DNA of 33,235 nt from Oscillatoriales cyanobacterium (GCA_004292745.1 RDXH01000111.1:10593-43827); one strand, 5' to 3'; positions 15,852-24,136 are shown, counted from the stretch's first letter. Numbers and translations are program-made. The notes: generated from the letters alone by a model not told the origin.

Positions 15852-17414
15852 TTAAGGGTTTTTCTTGGAGTCGGGAGAGGGAGATTTTTGAGCTTTGGGA
15901 GTTGCTTTTTCGCTCTTGGGCGAAGGCTTTGGGTTGGCAATTTTTGGGGCCACTGAGGGCTTGGAAGTTGCCGCTGGTTTCGAGGAAGCAGGTGCTGTCA
16001 ATGGTGCAGCAGTAGGTGTTTTAGTACCTAAAATGCTGGCATCTCCTGTGTCAAATAAGCCAGCGATGCAAGCAATCATCATGGTGGCTAAAGTTCCGAC
16101 AAATAATGCTTTCCAACCAAGTTCGGAAATGTCTTTGCGCCTGGAGGGAATTAGGGCGATTGTACCACCGACAAATATGCCGACAGAGGCGAGGTGGGCG
16201 AAGCCGGAAAGGGCGTAACTGACAATCAATACTGTGCGATCGCTCACCAGTCCTTTCCCAGCCACTTCTGCTAAAGTTTGATAAGGTGGAATGGCTGTTT
16301 CCAAAAGTCGGCGGCCGATAATTATAGATGCTTGCCAAGAATCCTCAAGGGGAACTCCGGTTAACAGCGTCAGGGGATAAAATAAGAATCCCATGATGTT
16401 GGCCAAGGTTACTATTTTAAAAAAGCCACCAATCGGGTTTGGCAAGATAGCCAGCCAGCCAAAGAATTGATTGACTAAGGAAACTAAACCTAAGATTAAT
16501 ATTAAAACAGCGGCGATCGCCACTGCCATCTTTACCCCATCCAAGGCACCGATGATGGCCGCATCCAAAGGGCTAACTCGTTCGATTGGTTCTCCGCCAA
16601 CGGTCTCTTGTTGTGAAATTGCGCCGTCTAAGTCATCAATTTCTTCTCCCACAAATTCTCGACCTTGAGGTTTTGAGTTTTCCTGGGGAATACCACCCAT
16701 TGTCAGGGGCACTTCGGTTTCCGGGACTAATATTTTGGAGAGGACAAAACAAGCTGGAATCGCAATAATTGAAGCTGAAACTAAATGTCCTAAAATATTT
16801 GGAAAAACTGGCTTGAGGAAACTGACGTAAATTGCTAATGTTGACGAAGCAGCAGTCCCAAAACAGCAAGATAGGATGGCACAAAGTTCCGATCGAGTCA
16901 TTTTCGGCAAGTAAGGCTTGACCACAATTGCTGCTTCAATGCCTACGAAAATATTGGCAGCACCGCTGAGTGCTTCTGCGCCACTCAAACGCATGGTCAT
17001 ATAAAAAATTTTGGCAAAAATTTCGGTAATAATTTGAATAACACCGATGTTATAAAGCAAAGCCATCAGACCTGAAAAAAACACCACTGTTGGCAAAGCT
17101 CGAAAGGCGAAAATATATCCTAAATTAACGGGAGGTTCTTGGCCTGGTATGGGTACAATGTTTTTGCCGAATACAAATCTCGCCCCGGCATCAGCAGCGG
17201 TAAATACGCCATCAAGTAAGCTAGTAAACCACTCTAGGGCGATACGAGTTGGGGGAAATAGGAACACTAAAAACCCCAACAGTAATTGCAGCCCAATACC
17301 CCAGATGATGACCCGCCACGGTATATACTGAGGTTTGCGGTTTTCGGAAAACATCCAGGCGATCGCGCATAAGCCAAAAATGCCCAGAAACGAGATAAAG
17401 TTGTAAATAGACAT
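15852..17414 (-). CDS. Concentrative nucleoside transporter (NupC/CNT family)
   Basis: Integral inner-membrane symporter expected to import nucleosides with H+ or Na+. 520 residues. About nine or ten hydrophobic segments start with FLGIFGLCAIAWMFS. A gate-like segment is FRALPTVVFFSGLMALLYNIGV. The family core LSGAANIFVGIEAAIVVKPY then MTRSE is present, and later SYALSGFAHLASVGIFVGG. Where most CNTs have G-Q-T-E-A-P-L in the binding motif this one has G-I-E-A-A-I, so substrate choice may differ. A loop of about 50 polar residues (near 230-280) and a 75-residue Ala/Pro/Ser/Lys-rich tail after the last helix are extra, and the tail looks disordered. No purine or pyrimidine salvage gene is nearby. 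Confidence 0.9.
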   Translation of the reverse strand: MSIYNFISFLGIFGLCAIAWMFSENRKPQYIPWRVIIWGIGLQLLLGFLVFLFPPTRIALEWFTSLLDGVFTAADAGARFVFGKNIVPIPGQEPPVNLGYIFAFRALPTVVFFSGLMALLYNIGVIQIITEIFAKIFYMTMRLSGAEALSGAANIFVGIEAAIVVKPYLPKMTRSELCAILSCCFGTAASSTLAIYVSFLKPVFPNILGHLVSASIIAIPACFVLSKILVPETEVPLTMGGIPQENSKPQGREFVGEEIDDLDGAISQQETVGGEPIERVSPLDAAIIGALDGVKMAVAIAAVLILILGLVSLVNQFFGWLAILPNPIGGFFKIVTLANIMGFLFYPLTLLTGVPLEDSWQASIIIGRRLLETAIPPYQTLAEVAGKGLVSDRTVLIVSYALSGFAHLASVGIFVGGTIALIPSRRKDISELGWKALFVGTLATMMIACIAGLFDTGDASILGTKTPTAAPLTAPASSKPAATSKPSVAPKIANPKPSPKSEKATPKAQKSPSPDSKKNP

Positions 17415-17583
17415 GACCCTAGTCCTTGAAATATCTGAGAATATCGGCTGATGCCTTATATCAAATCAGTTATACTCTTCATTTGAGGGCAAATGTCAAA
17501 AAAATTAACTGTACGAGTTCTGCGGAGCTTTCGCAACCCTTGATTTGCCTTAATTACCAGCAGTTTAATCTAAACTCGAACAC

Positions 17584-17859
17584 ATGGAAGCTTTTGCTCC
17601 AATTCCTCCCGAATGGACTGCGACAGCAGTTCACGCTCATCAATTCTGCTGTCCGAAATGCGGTGCTAGCTGCACGGAGGCGCAGGAGGTATGGATTAAT
17701 CGTCGATCGCCAGTATACACCGAATTCAACCGTCGCAAGTGGCAGGAATTTTATCGCTGTCAGTGCGATGGTGTCTGGTGGGCTTGGAGTAACGATCGCC
17801 CTCCTTCGGAGCTTGTGCGTCGCGATGAGATCACCACTGACGACTCAGATGATTTCTGA
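17584..17859 (+). CDS. Small Cys-rich (zinc-ribbon-like) cyanobacterial protein
   Basis: 91 residues. A putative metal site is formed by CCPKCGASC (C22, C23, C26, C30) and CQC (C59, C61), spaced like a zinc ribbon. Aromatic residues are frequent (WQEFYRC, GVWWAW), and the tail is acidic (TTDDSDDF). No known enzyme motif. The ATG is preferred over an overlapping longer frame (17426-17887) because only this frame gives the ordered Cys pattern. It is divergent from the transporter gene. A perfect hairpin follows it at 17909. Confidence 0.75.
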   Translation: MEAFAPIPPEWTATAVHAHQFCCPKCGASCTEAQEVWINRRSPVYTEFNRRKWQEFYRCQCDGVWWAWSNDRPPSELVRRDEITTDDSDDF

Positions 17860-17908
17860 AAGTTCAAGTAATAGTAGTTTTCTCTAGGTGGAAATCAAGT
17901 GCACAGGA

Positions 17909-17939
17909 GTAGGGACTTAGGTTTGGTCTAAGTCCCTAC
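17909..17939 (+). terminator. Perfect 12-bp hairpin, terminator-like or dispersed palindrome
   Basis: GTAGGGACTTAG, loop GTTTGGT, CTAAGTCCCTAC. The stem is perfect, 50 bases after the Cys-rich protein stop. No T-tract follows, so it may be a palindromic repeat rather than an intrinsic terminator. A GTAGGGACTTA word also occurs near 29703. Confidence 0.5.
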
Positions 17940-17996
17940 CGGAAATTTGTAGTTTACTCAACAGACAAAGGGTATCTGGATGAATATATATATTAA

Positions 17997-18188
17997 TTAA
18001 TACAGTACATCAAGCACTCCCTGGACTACCCCGGTCATCACTCTTTCGATGAGGATTAATTGATGTTCGTCGATGGATTCATCTAAAAGCATTAACTTAA
18101 TCCGCTGTCTGTCAGCACGAGTCAGTTCCCCGTCCGCAAATATTTGATCGACTATTTCTTCTGTTAAAAATGGGGAATCTTGAGTTTG
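17997..18188 (-). pseudogene. Remnant of a small helical protein without start codon
   Basis: The minus strand encodes PFLTEEIVDQIFADGELTRA, then DRQRIKLMLLDESI, ending GVVQGVLDVLY and a stop at 17997. This coherent, helical, acidic sequence resembles small conserved cyanobacterial proteins of the form 'LTxADRQ', which I know only as uncharacterised. Reading upstream, a TGA (18189-18191) is reached with no ATG, GTG or TTG in frame. GGGGAAT repeats begin about 20 bases further on. It was probably a real gene that lost its 5' end. Confidence 0.6.
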
Positions 18189-18361
18189 TCAAGACACTAA
18201 CTTTATAGAATGGGGAATGGGGAATGGGGAATAGGGGAATAGTTAAATTGGAATTTGAGCGGTGGGTTTTATGCGGAGGGTGGATATAAATTTCGCATAG
18301 GCGAAGCATGACCGCAGACAATTTATTAGCAATCGCCAGAGATTTACGGAGGTCATGCTAG

Positions 18362-19117
18362 AGCATCGTAAATTCTGAGTTCGGAGGCACGGTGATTAAT
18401 ACAGGACAATTATCGGCTCCTAGTGGTCAAATTACTGTGGCAGCTGTGCCGGGAAGCAATGCTGTTCGGATTAGTCAAGCAGGCAATTTATTAAGTTTAG
18501 AAATTACTCCGGCTTTAGAGTCAGAAAATAACCCGATCGCCCCGGTAGCTTTGCCACAGTTGCTGACAGGGCCAGGTGTCATGTCAGCCACAGGTTTAAC
18601 GACTAATGCAGAAGGTCAATTGGTGCTCACAGGCGGCACAACAGTGGGGGTAAATGGCGCAAGTACGATCGTCTCCGGTTCAGTCAATGTGTTTGCGCCT
18701 GCTGGCACCAGAGGCGGCAGTGTCAATATTTTAGGGGAAAAAGTAGGCTTGTTCGGTGCGACTATCAATGCTTCCGGCATCGAGGGTGGAGGTGTGGTGC
18801 GTGTGGGAGGCGGCGTCCAGGGGCAAGCACCCATACCCAATGCCTTGGTAACATACGTTAGTCCTGATTCTACCCTCGAACTAAACGCGATCGACCGTGG
18901 TAATGGTGGCCTAGCGGTAATTTGGGCCGACAACATCACTCGCTTCTTTGGCAATATTACTGCCCGTGGCGGTAGTGTCGGCGGTAACGGTGGAGAAGTG
19001 GAAGTTTCCGGCAAAAGTTCTTTGATTTTCCAAGGAGAGGTCGATACCCGCGCGCCTAACGGTGCGATCGGCACCCCGTCAGCTCGATCCGGCAAATATT
19101 ACCATCGTCAACGGTAA
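18362..19117 (+). pseudogene. Beta-helix (filamentous haemagglutinin-like) fragment of a broken CHAT protein gene
   Basis: Open from just after a TAG at 18359; first usable start GTG at 18392. The peptide has the Gly/Asn/Ser-rich strand repeats of two-partner-secretion exoproteins (NTGQLSAPSGQITVAAVPGS, GTRGGSVNILGEKVGLFGA, GGNGGEVEVSGKSSLIFQG). The N-terminal signal peptide and secretion domain are missing. At about 19070-19084 the homologous reading shifts frame (correct continuation LDPANITIVNG is in the next segment), leaving a junk tail. Ordinary base composition for the region. It is a decayed gene. Confidence 0.8.
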
Positions 19118-19934
19118 GGGCGAAACCAGCGCGCCATCGATGGGCGGGGAACTCGACACCGCCACAGAATCGAGTTCAACCACCATCTCCGAAGTGCAGT
19201 TAGAACAGATGAGTGCCGGCAGCAATGTGGTTCTAGAGGCAACCAACAATATCATCCTCCAAGACTTGGCGGACAACAGACTGGGACTCCAAGCAAGAAC
19301 GGGAGACAGCGTGACATTTAATGCAGGTGGAGTGTTTTTTGTCAATGACCCCAAGGATTCGATCGAGACTCAAGGCGGTAACATCAATATTTTTGCTAGC
19401 AGCATCTCTGTGGGTGGACTCAATGCTAAGGGCGGCAATATCGCTCTCACCGCTAGCGGCATTGATTTGAGAGGCGATCGCGGTTCCGTCAGCAGTGCGG
19501 GGGGAACAATTCGCTTGCAACCCGATGACGATCGAGCAATTCGGATCGGCGGTACCGGTGATATTTTGGGCATTTTGGACTTGACGGCAGGGGATATCGG
19601 TAATATTCAATTGGGTTTCATCAACGCTCAAAGCGGTAGCGCAGGGAGTGGTGGCAATGTTGATATCACTACCAAGGGTTTGTTTCGATCGAACAATGTG
19701 TTTAATGATATTTCAGGCAATAATTCCAGTATTTCTACTGCCGGAGGTGGGAATCGCGGGGCGATCGTGATTCGACATTCCGGTGGTAGCGATCGACCTT
19801 TTGTGATTGGTAGCGATGGGGAAAATGGTACGCGGGGAAGCATTAATGCTGGTTTGAAGATAAAGCCCCATTACCTGCGGTGCCTGTGGAGTTGGAGTCC
19901 ATCGTGCCACCCGATCGAGGACAATCTTTTTTGA
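19062..19934 (+). pseudogene. Second beta-helix fragment, after a frameshift
   Basis: It continues the preceding fragment in another frame: LDPANITIVNGKGE, NNIILQDLADNRLGLQA, GGNINIFASSISVGGLNAKG, GGTIRLQPDDDRAIRIGGTG, GDIGNIQLGFINAQSGSAGS. These are parallel beta-helix turns as in cyanobacterial haemagglutinin-CHAT proteins. Near 19850 the sequence leaves the family again (tail LKIKPHYLRCLW is out of frame). Another frame then carries the end of a CHAT domain. The TPR region and first half of the CHAT domain expected between them are absent, so an internal deletion is likely. Confidence 0.8.
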
Positions 19935-20509
19935 ATCAAGATTTTACTCTACGTAATTTGCAATCTCAGCGACAAAATCGACCTTTTGGGATAATTCACT
20001 TAGCAACTCACAGCGAATTTTTGCCGGGGGAACCAAAAAATTCTTACATTCAGTTATGGGATACTAAGTTGCGCATCAATCAAATGCGACAGTTGCGGTG
20101 GAATGAACCGGCGGTAAATTTGTTAGTTTTGAGCGCCTGTAGTACGGCTTTGGGCGATGAAGAGGCGGAGTTGGGGTTTGCGGGTTTGGCGGTGGCTAGT
20201 GGTGCTAAATCGGCGTTGGCGAGTTTGTGGGAAGTCAGCGATGATGGGACTTTGGGGCTGATGACGGAGTTTTATCGACAGTTGCGGCTACCCAGAAGTG
20301 GGGGTAATTTGATTACGAAAGCTGATGCTTTGCGACGGGCGCAATTGGAGATGTTGCGGGGGCGGGTGCGGATTCAAGATGGGATGTTGCGGGCGATCGC
20401 CCATAATGAAGCGATCGCTTTGCCGCCCGACATTGCTATGCGGGGCGATCGACTGCTTTCTCATCCTTATTTTTGGGCTGCTTTTACCCTGATTGGCAAC
20501 CCTTGGTAA
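19880..20509 (+). pseudogene. C-terminal part of a CHAT (caspase-like) protease domain
   Basis: 209 codons from a GTG; the reading itself begins upstream at about 19852 (EDKAPLPAVPVELES). The catalytic pair of the CHAT family is intact: H44 in IIHLATHSEF and C87 in LVLSACSTALGD, followed by GLAVASGAKSALASLWEVSDD and the C-terminal HPYFWAAFTLIGNPW. The first half of the domain is missing, so activity is doubtful. In intact cyanobacterial relatives this domain follows beta-helix or TPR segments, matching the two fragments just upstream. An alternative view is that this piece is expressed alone as a small CHAT protein. Confidence 0.8.
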
Positions 20510-20585
20510 TGGAGGGGATTTGATAGGACTAACATCTGCTATCTCAATCCTTGCAGGAGTCGTAAATATTTTTACCCCACCCCAA

Positions 20586-20715
20586 CCCGGACCTTATATA
20601 AAATCCTCTCTTCATCGTCCTGTATTAAACTCTCTCTTCTCTTCCTTCGCGTCATGAGCGCCTTCGTGGTTAAATCATTCCGATACAACCGGAATTGATA
20701 TTACTAAGGTCCGGG
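20586..20715. repeat. 130-bp element with 11-bp inverted ends enclosing a dispersed-repeat copy
   Basis: CCCGGACCTTA at 20586-20596 and its complement TAAGGTCCGGG at 20705-20715 bound a diverged copy of the CTCTCTTCATCGTCCTGTATT...GGTTAAATCA repeat. No direct repeats were recognised at the ends. It fills most of the gap between the CHAT fragment and the rluA-type gene. Confidence 0.55.
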
Positions 20716-20752
20716 AGTAAGAAATTCACCAATGATTTAGGATTGCTATATA

Positions 20753-21715
20753 TCAAGTCGGAGCTCGCAGTCGCAGTATTCTGAGTAGAGTATTGAATTG
20801 GTCCGGTAAAGGTGCGATCGCCTCAATTAATTCTCCTGAGATGGGATGCTGCAATTGCAGCCGCCATGCGTGGAGGGCTTGTCCGGTTAAATTCACCCCT
20901 ATAGAACGGTTAGAACTGTACATCGGATCGCCGATAATCGGATGTTTGATCTCGGCTGTATGGACGCGAATTTGATGGGTGCGACCTGTTTCTAATTGAT
21001 AGTGAATTAGACTATAGTTACCAATTCTTTCTTTGATTTGCCAGTGAGTAATTGCGGGGCGACCGCCTTTGTCTACGGGTACTACACCCATTTTTTTGCG
21101 GTCTGTGGGATGCCGACCGATTGGTAAGTCGATCGTACCTGTTTCGGCGTTAGGAATGCCATAAACTATGCCTAGATATTCGCGGCGGGCGGTTTTGGTT
21201 TTGAGTTGGGCTTGCAGGTGTTGGTGGGCGATGTCAGTTTTGGCGATCGCGATCGCCCCTGTGGTATCTTTGTCCAATCTGTGCACAATTCCAGGCCTTT
21301 GAACTCCACCGATTGCTGCTAGGGGACAGTGGGCTAGTAGGGCATTTACTAAGGTGCCATCTGGATGTCCGGCGGCGGGATGGACGACTAATCCGGCTGG
21401 TTTGTTGATGATAATTAAGCTGTCGTCTTCGTAGAGAATATCGAGGGGAATTGATTCGGGTTGTAAGGAAGTGGGCTGGGTATCCGGTAAAGTGAGGTGA
21501 ATGCGATCGCCTGTTTTTACTGATATTTTTTTCGATGTGCAAGTTTCGTCATTGACTTTGACGTTCCCTTGTGATATGAGGCTTTGGATGCGCGATCGGG
21601 ATAAATCTGGGACCTGGTTTGCCAGCCAAATATCTAATCGTTGAGTAACATTATTTTGATTCAATTCCCCTATATTTTCAACTATATACATTTGTGCTGT
21701 GTCTATTTCTATCAT
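20753..21715 (-). CDS. RluA-family RNA pseudouridine synthase (RluD-like)
   Basis: 320 residues. An N-terminal S4 RNA-binding domain (about 24-85, RLDIWLANQ to VKTGDRIHL) is followed by the RluA catalytic domain. INKPAGLVVHPAAGH is near 104 and the active-site motif HRLDKDTTG has catalytic D148. LETGRTHQIRVH and GDPMYSSN follow later. The S4 plus RluA layout matches RluD-type enzymes that modify 23S rRNA helix 69. The exact target is inferred. It starts with ATG at 21715. The gene stands alone, with repeats on both sides. Confidence 0.93.
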   Translation of the reverse strand: MIEIDTAQMYIVENIGELNQNNVTQRLDIWLANQVPDLSRSRIQSLISQGNVKVNDETCTSKKISVKTGDRIHLTLPDTQPTSLQPESIPLDILYEDDSLIIINKPAGLVVHPAAGHPDGTLVNALLAHCPLAAIGGVQRPGIVHRLDKDTTGAIAIAKTDIAHQHLQAQLKTKTARREYLGIVYGIPNAETGTIDLPIGRHPTDRKKMGVVPVDKGGRPAITHWQIKERIGNYSLIHYQLETGRTHQIRVHTAEIKHPIIGDPMYSSNRSIGVNLTGQALHAWRLQLQHPISGELIEAIAPLPDQFNTLLRILRLRAPT

Positions 21716-21736
21716 TTAGTTTGTTTCGTATTTCTT

Positions 21737-21782
21737 AGTCCGCGGAGGCGGACTTTGTTTGTGTAGAAGCGGTTTCAACCGC
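21737..21782. repeat. Dispersed double-hairpin repeat, copy 2
   Basis: AGTCCGC-GGAG-GCGGACT at 21737-21754 and GCGGTTTCAACCGC at 21769-21782, in the same order as the copy at 35-80. It lies in the 365-base gap between the rluA-type gene and recQ. That gap otherwise holds the 13-bp array. Confidence 0.7.
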
Positions 21783-21834
21783 CGAACGATCAAGAGAGGT
21801 GGCAAACCCGGATTTGGTATCACAATCTGGTATG

Positions 21835-22068
21835 CTTCAACTACGCACTTCAACTACGCACTTCAACTACGCACTTCAACTACGCACTTCAACTACGCAC
21901 TTCAACTACGCACTTCAACTACGCACTTCGACTACGCACTTCAACTACGCACTTCAACTACGCACTTCGACTACGCACTTCAACTACGCACTTCAACTAC
22001 GCACTTCGACTACGCACTTCGACTACGCACTTCAACTACGCACTTCGACTACGCACTTCGACTACGCT
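21835..22068. repeat. 13-bp tandem array, 18 exact-length copies
   Basis: Eighteen contiguous copies of CTTCRACTACGCA with no indel; the last ends CTTCGACTACGCT and runs into CAGTG. The only variation is A or G at position 5. In order: seven A, then G, AAG, AAG, G, A, G, G. The A-A-G triplets give a 39-base higher-order period. The array stops 12 bases before the recQ stop codon. There are no spacers, so it is not a CRISPR. Confidence 0.93.
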
Positions 22069-22080
22069 CAGTGAGCAAAA

Positions 22081-23529
22081 TCACCGACAATTATCGCAGT
22101 GCCCGCACCGCATAGATTTCGCCTCATTTGCAAACCCAAAAGCTTGCAGCAAAAATTGCCACCTACATTCCTTGTGTTTCAAATATTTTACCATTTCCTC
22201 AGCCGCGGTAAAATTTGATTTGTCGCCTTTTTGCTGTGCCGATTTATCGATAACATAATTAAAAGGATTTTCCCATTTTAATTGTCCGCTACTGTGGAGA
22301 ATCGAAAGGGCGATCGCACTTTCGGGAAATTCGCGCGAAACTGCATCTACATTACCTTGAACGGGCAGGTTTTTAGCTAACTGCTGTGCTTCTCGATATT
22401 GCGATCGCAATTTATCCTCAAAAAACTCCTTTCTTTGTTTATCTTCGGGGTATAACCAGCCCGTCGGTTCGCTAATTAACGTCAGGGCGATCGCCGATTT
22501 GCCGTCCCGTCCGCCTCTACCAATTTCTTGAATGTATTCTGATAATAGCAAAGGTGCTTGAAAATGGACAACCCACCGGACATCTGGCTTGTTAATTCCC
22601 ATCCCAAATGCTGACGTACACACCACAAATTTAAGCTCATTGTTCAGCCAATCTTTTTCTATTTTTCGCCGTTCTTCTGCACTTAAACCTGCATGATATG
22701 CTGCCGTTTCATAGCCTTGTTCTTCCAGCAAATCTGCTAATTTTTCGCTATCTTTTCTAGTGCGAACATACACTAAACCTGCTTGTTTTGGTCTAGCTTT
22801 AATAAAATTTAATAACTGCTGTTTGCGTCCCCTCGGTGTCCAAACTGTTTGCACTTGCAGGTGTAAGTTAGAACGATAGGGATTTAGCAGAAATGCTTCC
22901 GGCTTTTGTAGTTGCAAGACATTTTTGATGATTTTTTGTGCTGCTGGGTTGGCGGTAGCGGTGAAAGCGGCGATCGCAATTTTACTTCCTTCCGGCTTAG
23001 TTTGCAATAAAGCCGATCGCACAGTACCCAAACGCCGATAAGCTGGTCGAAATGTCTCGCCCCACTGGACTAAACAGTGAGCTTCATCTAATATTAAACC
23101 ATTGATTTGTATGTGTGGCTGACTGATGATTTCCCAGACTGATTTGCTGAGCAAGGTTTCGGGAGATAGGTACAGCAATCTCAATTTATTTTGTTGCAGA
23201 GATTGCATAGTTTGCCTCTGCTGATGTCTTGGCAATTGACTGTGGATGAGGGCGGCGGGGAGATGGCGATCGCGCAATTCTTGCACTTGATTTTCCATCA
23301 GCGCTACCAGCGGCGACACTACGAGAGTTAAGCCTGTTTGTAACAAAGCTGGCAGTTGAAAACAGATAGATTTTCCACCACCTGTGGGCATAATTATTAG
23401 TGTATCTTTTCCGGTTAATAAACTGGTGACAATTTCTGCTTGGGGTGGTCGAAAATCTGCATACCCCCAAATTTTTTGGAAAGCGGCGCGGGCTTGATTT
23501 AATAATGTTAATTCTGGTTGGTATTTCAT
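22081..23529 (-). CDS. recQ: RecQ-family ATP-dependent DNA helicase, short form
   Basis: 482 residues; a 3'-5' superfamily-2 DNA helicase of repair and recombination. Motif 0 is FRPPQAEIV, Walker A is MPTGGGKS (near 49), and the DEAH box is LILDEAHCLVQWGETFRP. TATANPAAQK, then YHAGLSAEER, AFGMGINKPDVRWVVHF and QEIGRGGRDG complete the core. It ends with a zinc site (C of KECRW, then CGHCDNC) directly at the stop. The winged-helix and HRDC domains of long RecQ are absent, as in other short cyanobacterial RecQ proteins. The stop abuts the 13-bp array, so loss of a longer tail cannot be excluded. Confidence 0.93.
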   Translation of the reverse strand: MKYQPELTLLNQARAAFQKIWGYADFRPPQAEIVTSLLTGKDTLIIMPTGGGKSICFQLPALLQTGLTLVVSPLVALMENQVQELRDRHLPAALIHSQLPRHQQRQTMQSLQQNKLRLLYLSPETLLSKSVWEIISQPHIQINGLILDEAHCLVQWGETFRPAYRRLGTVRSALLQTKPEGSKIAIAAFTATANPAAQKIIKNVLQLQKPEAFLLNPYRSNLHLQVQTVWTPRGRKQQLLNFIKARPKQAGLVYVRTRKDSEKLADLLEEQGYETAAYHAGLSAEERRKIEKDWLNNELKFVVCTSAFGMGINKPDVRWVVHFQAPLLLSEYIQEIGRGGRDGKSAIALTLISEPTGWLYPEDKQRKEFFEDKLRSQYREAQQLAKNLPVQGNVDAVSREFPESAIALSILHSSGQLKWENPFNYVIDKSAQQKGDKSNFTAAEEMVKYLKHKECRWQFLLQAFGFANEAKSMRCGHCDNCR

Positions 23530-23532
23530 TTA

Positions 23533-23660
23533 ATCTAGTTCCCAAAACAGAAGTATCAATGATAACAGATAGGCAAACATCCTGAGTCAAATTATGGATA
23601 ATGCGATATTTTTGAGCGATCGTACAAGAATTACGCGCTTCGACAAAAGAAACCAGGTTT
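23533..23660 (-). pseudogene. Possible PIN-domain-like remnant overlapping the recQ start region
   Basis: Reading the minus strand, a coherent stretch includes NSCTIAQKYRIIHNLTQDV and then CLSVIIDTSVLGTR. VIIDTSVL is the hallmark opening strand of PIN-domain nucleases (VapC-like). It then runs out of frame into recQ. It overlaps one end of the palindromic element at 23624-23735, so it may be repeat-derived coincidence. No start codon with a ribosome binding site is seen. Confidence 0.25.
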
Positions 23661-23735
23661 GTTAGCTAATCGGCCGGTGACAACGAAATATTGTCCCAAA
23701 AACCTGGTTTCTGACCACCCGCGCGTAAGTCTTGT
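23624..23735. mobile_element. Palindromic MITE-like element, 112 bp
   Basis: Terminal inverted repeats ACAAGAATTACGCGC (23624-23638) and GCGCGTAAGTCTTGT (23721-23735) match at 14 of 15 positions. An inner perfect inverted repeat AGAAACCAGGTTT / AAACCTGGTTTCT lies at 23648-23660 and 23700-23712. It has no coding capacity and no clear target duplication. The architecture (outer short ends, inner hairpin arms) resembles the element at 6853-6975, but the sequence differs. Confidence 0.6.
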
Positions 23736-23752
23736 CCAAAATCTAAAATCCC

Positions 23753-24136
23753 CTAAGAATCCTCACCGTCTCGGCGTCCGAGTTCGTAAACTGCGCCTCC
23801 AATACAGGCGATCGTACCCATAGATACGGCCCAACCTGTACCGAGAGACAATTCTACGCCCCAATTGCAAAATCCCCCGACAATTAAAAAAGGCACAATA
23901 CTCAACAGCGAAGCGTAAAAGGCATTTTGAGCTTCTCTACTTTGGCGAGTCTTCTCAAACTCCGTTTCCGAAGTATAAAGGGATCTTTCGGCAAAATTCA
24001 TCCAGCGGTTGAGTTGCAGAATCACCCATGCTGTCAGGGGTGATAGACCCCAATACAGGGCCAAAGACCATAATGACGCACCGGCGATCGCAGTTGCGTC
24101 TATGGCAAAACTAAAGGGAAAAATTTCAGTAAGCAT
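23753..24136 (-). CDS. Small integral membrane protein, function unknown
   Basis: 127 residues with about four predicted membrane segments: ATAIAGASLWSLALYW, PLTAWVILQL, FYASLLSIVPFLIVGGF and WAVSMGTIACIGGAVYEL. A charged central loop (RSLYTSETEFEKTRQSREAQ) follows the second segment. No signal peptide cleavage site or catalytic motif was recognised. The acidic tail RRDGEDS suggests a cytoplasmic C-terminus. It is divergent from the M23 peptidase gene across a 291-base gap that has a small CCGGC-ATTTA-GCCGG hairpin near 24269. Confidence 0.75.
   Translation of the reverse strand: MLTEIFPFSFAIDATAIAGASLWSLALYWGLSPLTAWVILQLNRWMNFAERSLYTSETEFEKTRQSREAQNAFYASLLSIVPFLIVGGFCNWGVELSLGTGWAVSMGTIACIGGAVYELGRRDGEDS

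Noticed and set aside
17426-17887. 153-codon frame overlapping the Cys-rich protein
   Set aside because: The competing frame at 17584 has an ordered CxxC/CxC pattern and a compact ending; the longer one has no such features.
17909-17939. Intrinsic terminator with certainty
   Set aside because: Strong hairpin but no T-tract, so it is kept only as terminator-like; the word recurs elsewhere and may be a dispersed palindrome.
21835-22068. CRISPR array
   Set aside because: Units are directly adjacent, 13 bp, with no spacers. The 14-bp array at 25056 fails for the same reason, and no cas gene is present.
21759-22115. Plus-strand frames of 118 and 91 codons made of repeated LRTSTTHFNYA
   Set aside because: Produced by the 13-bp array, which lacks stops in these frames. 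No start context or homology; not a gene.
23186-23590. 134-codon minus frame overlapping the recQ start
   Set aside because: Only its first 20 codons look protein-like (kept as a low-confidence remnant); the rest is recQ read out of frame.
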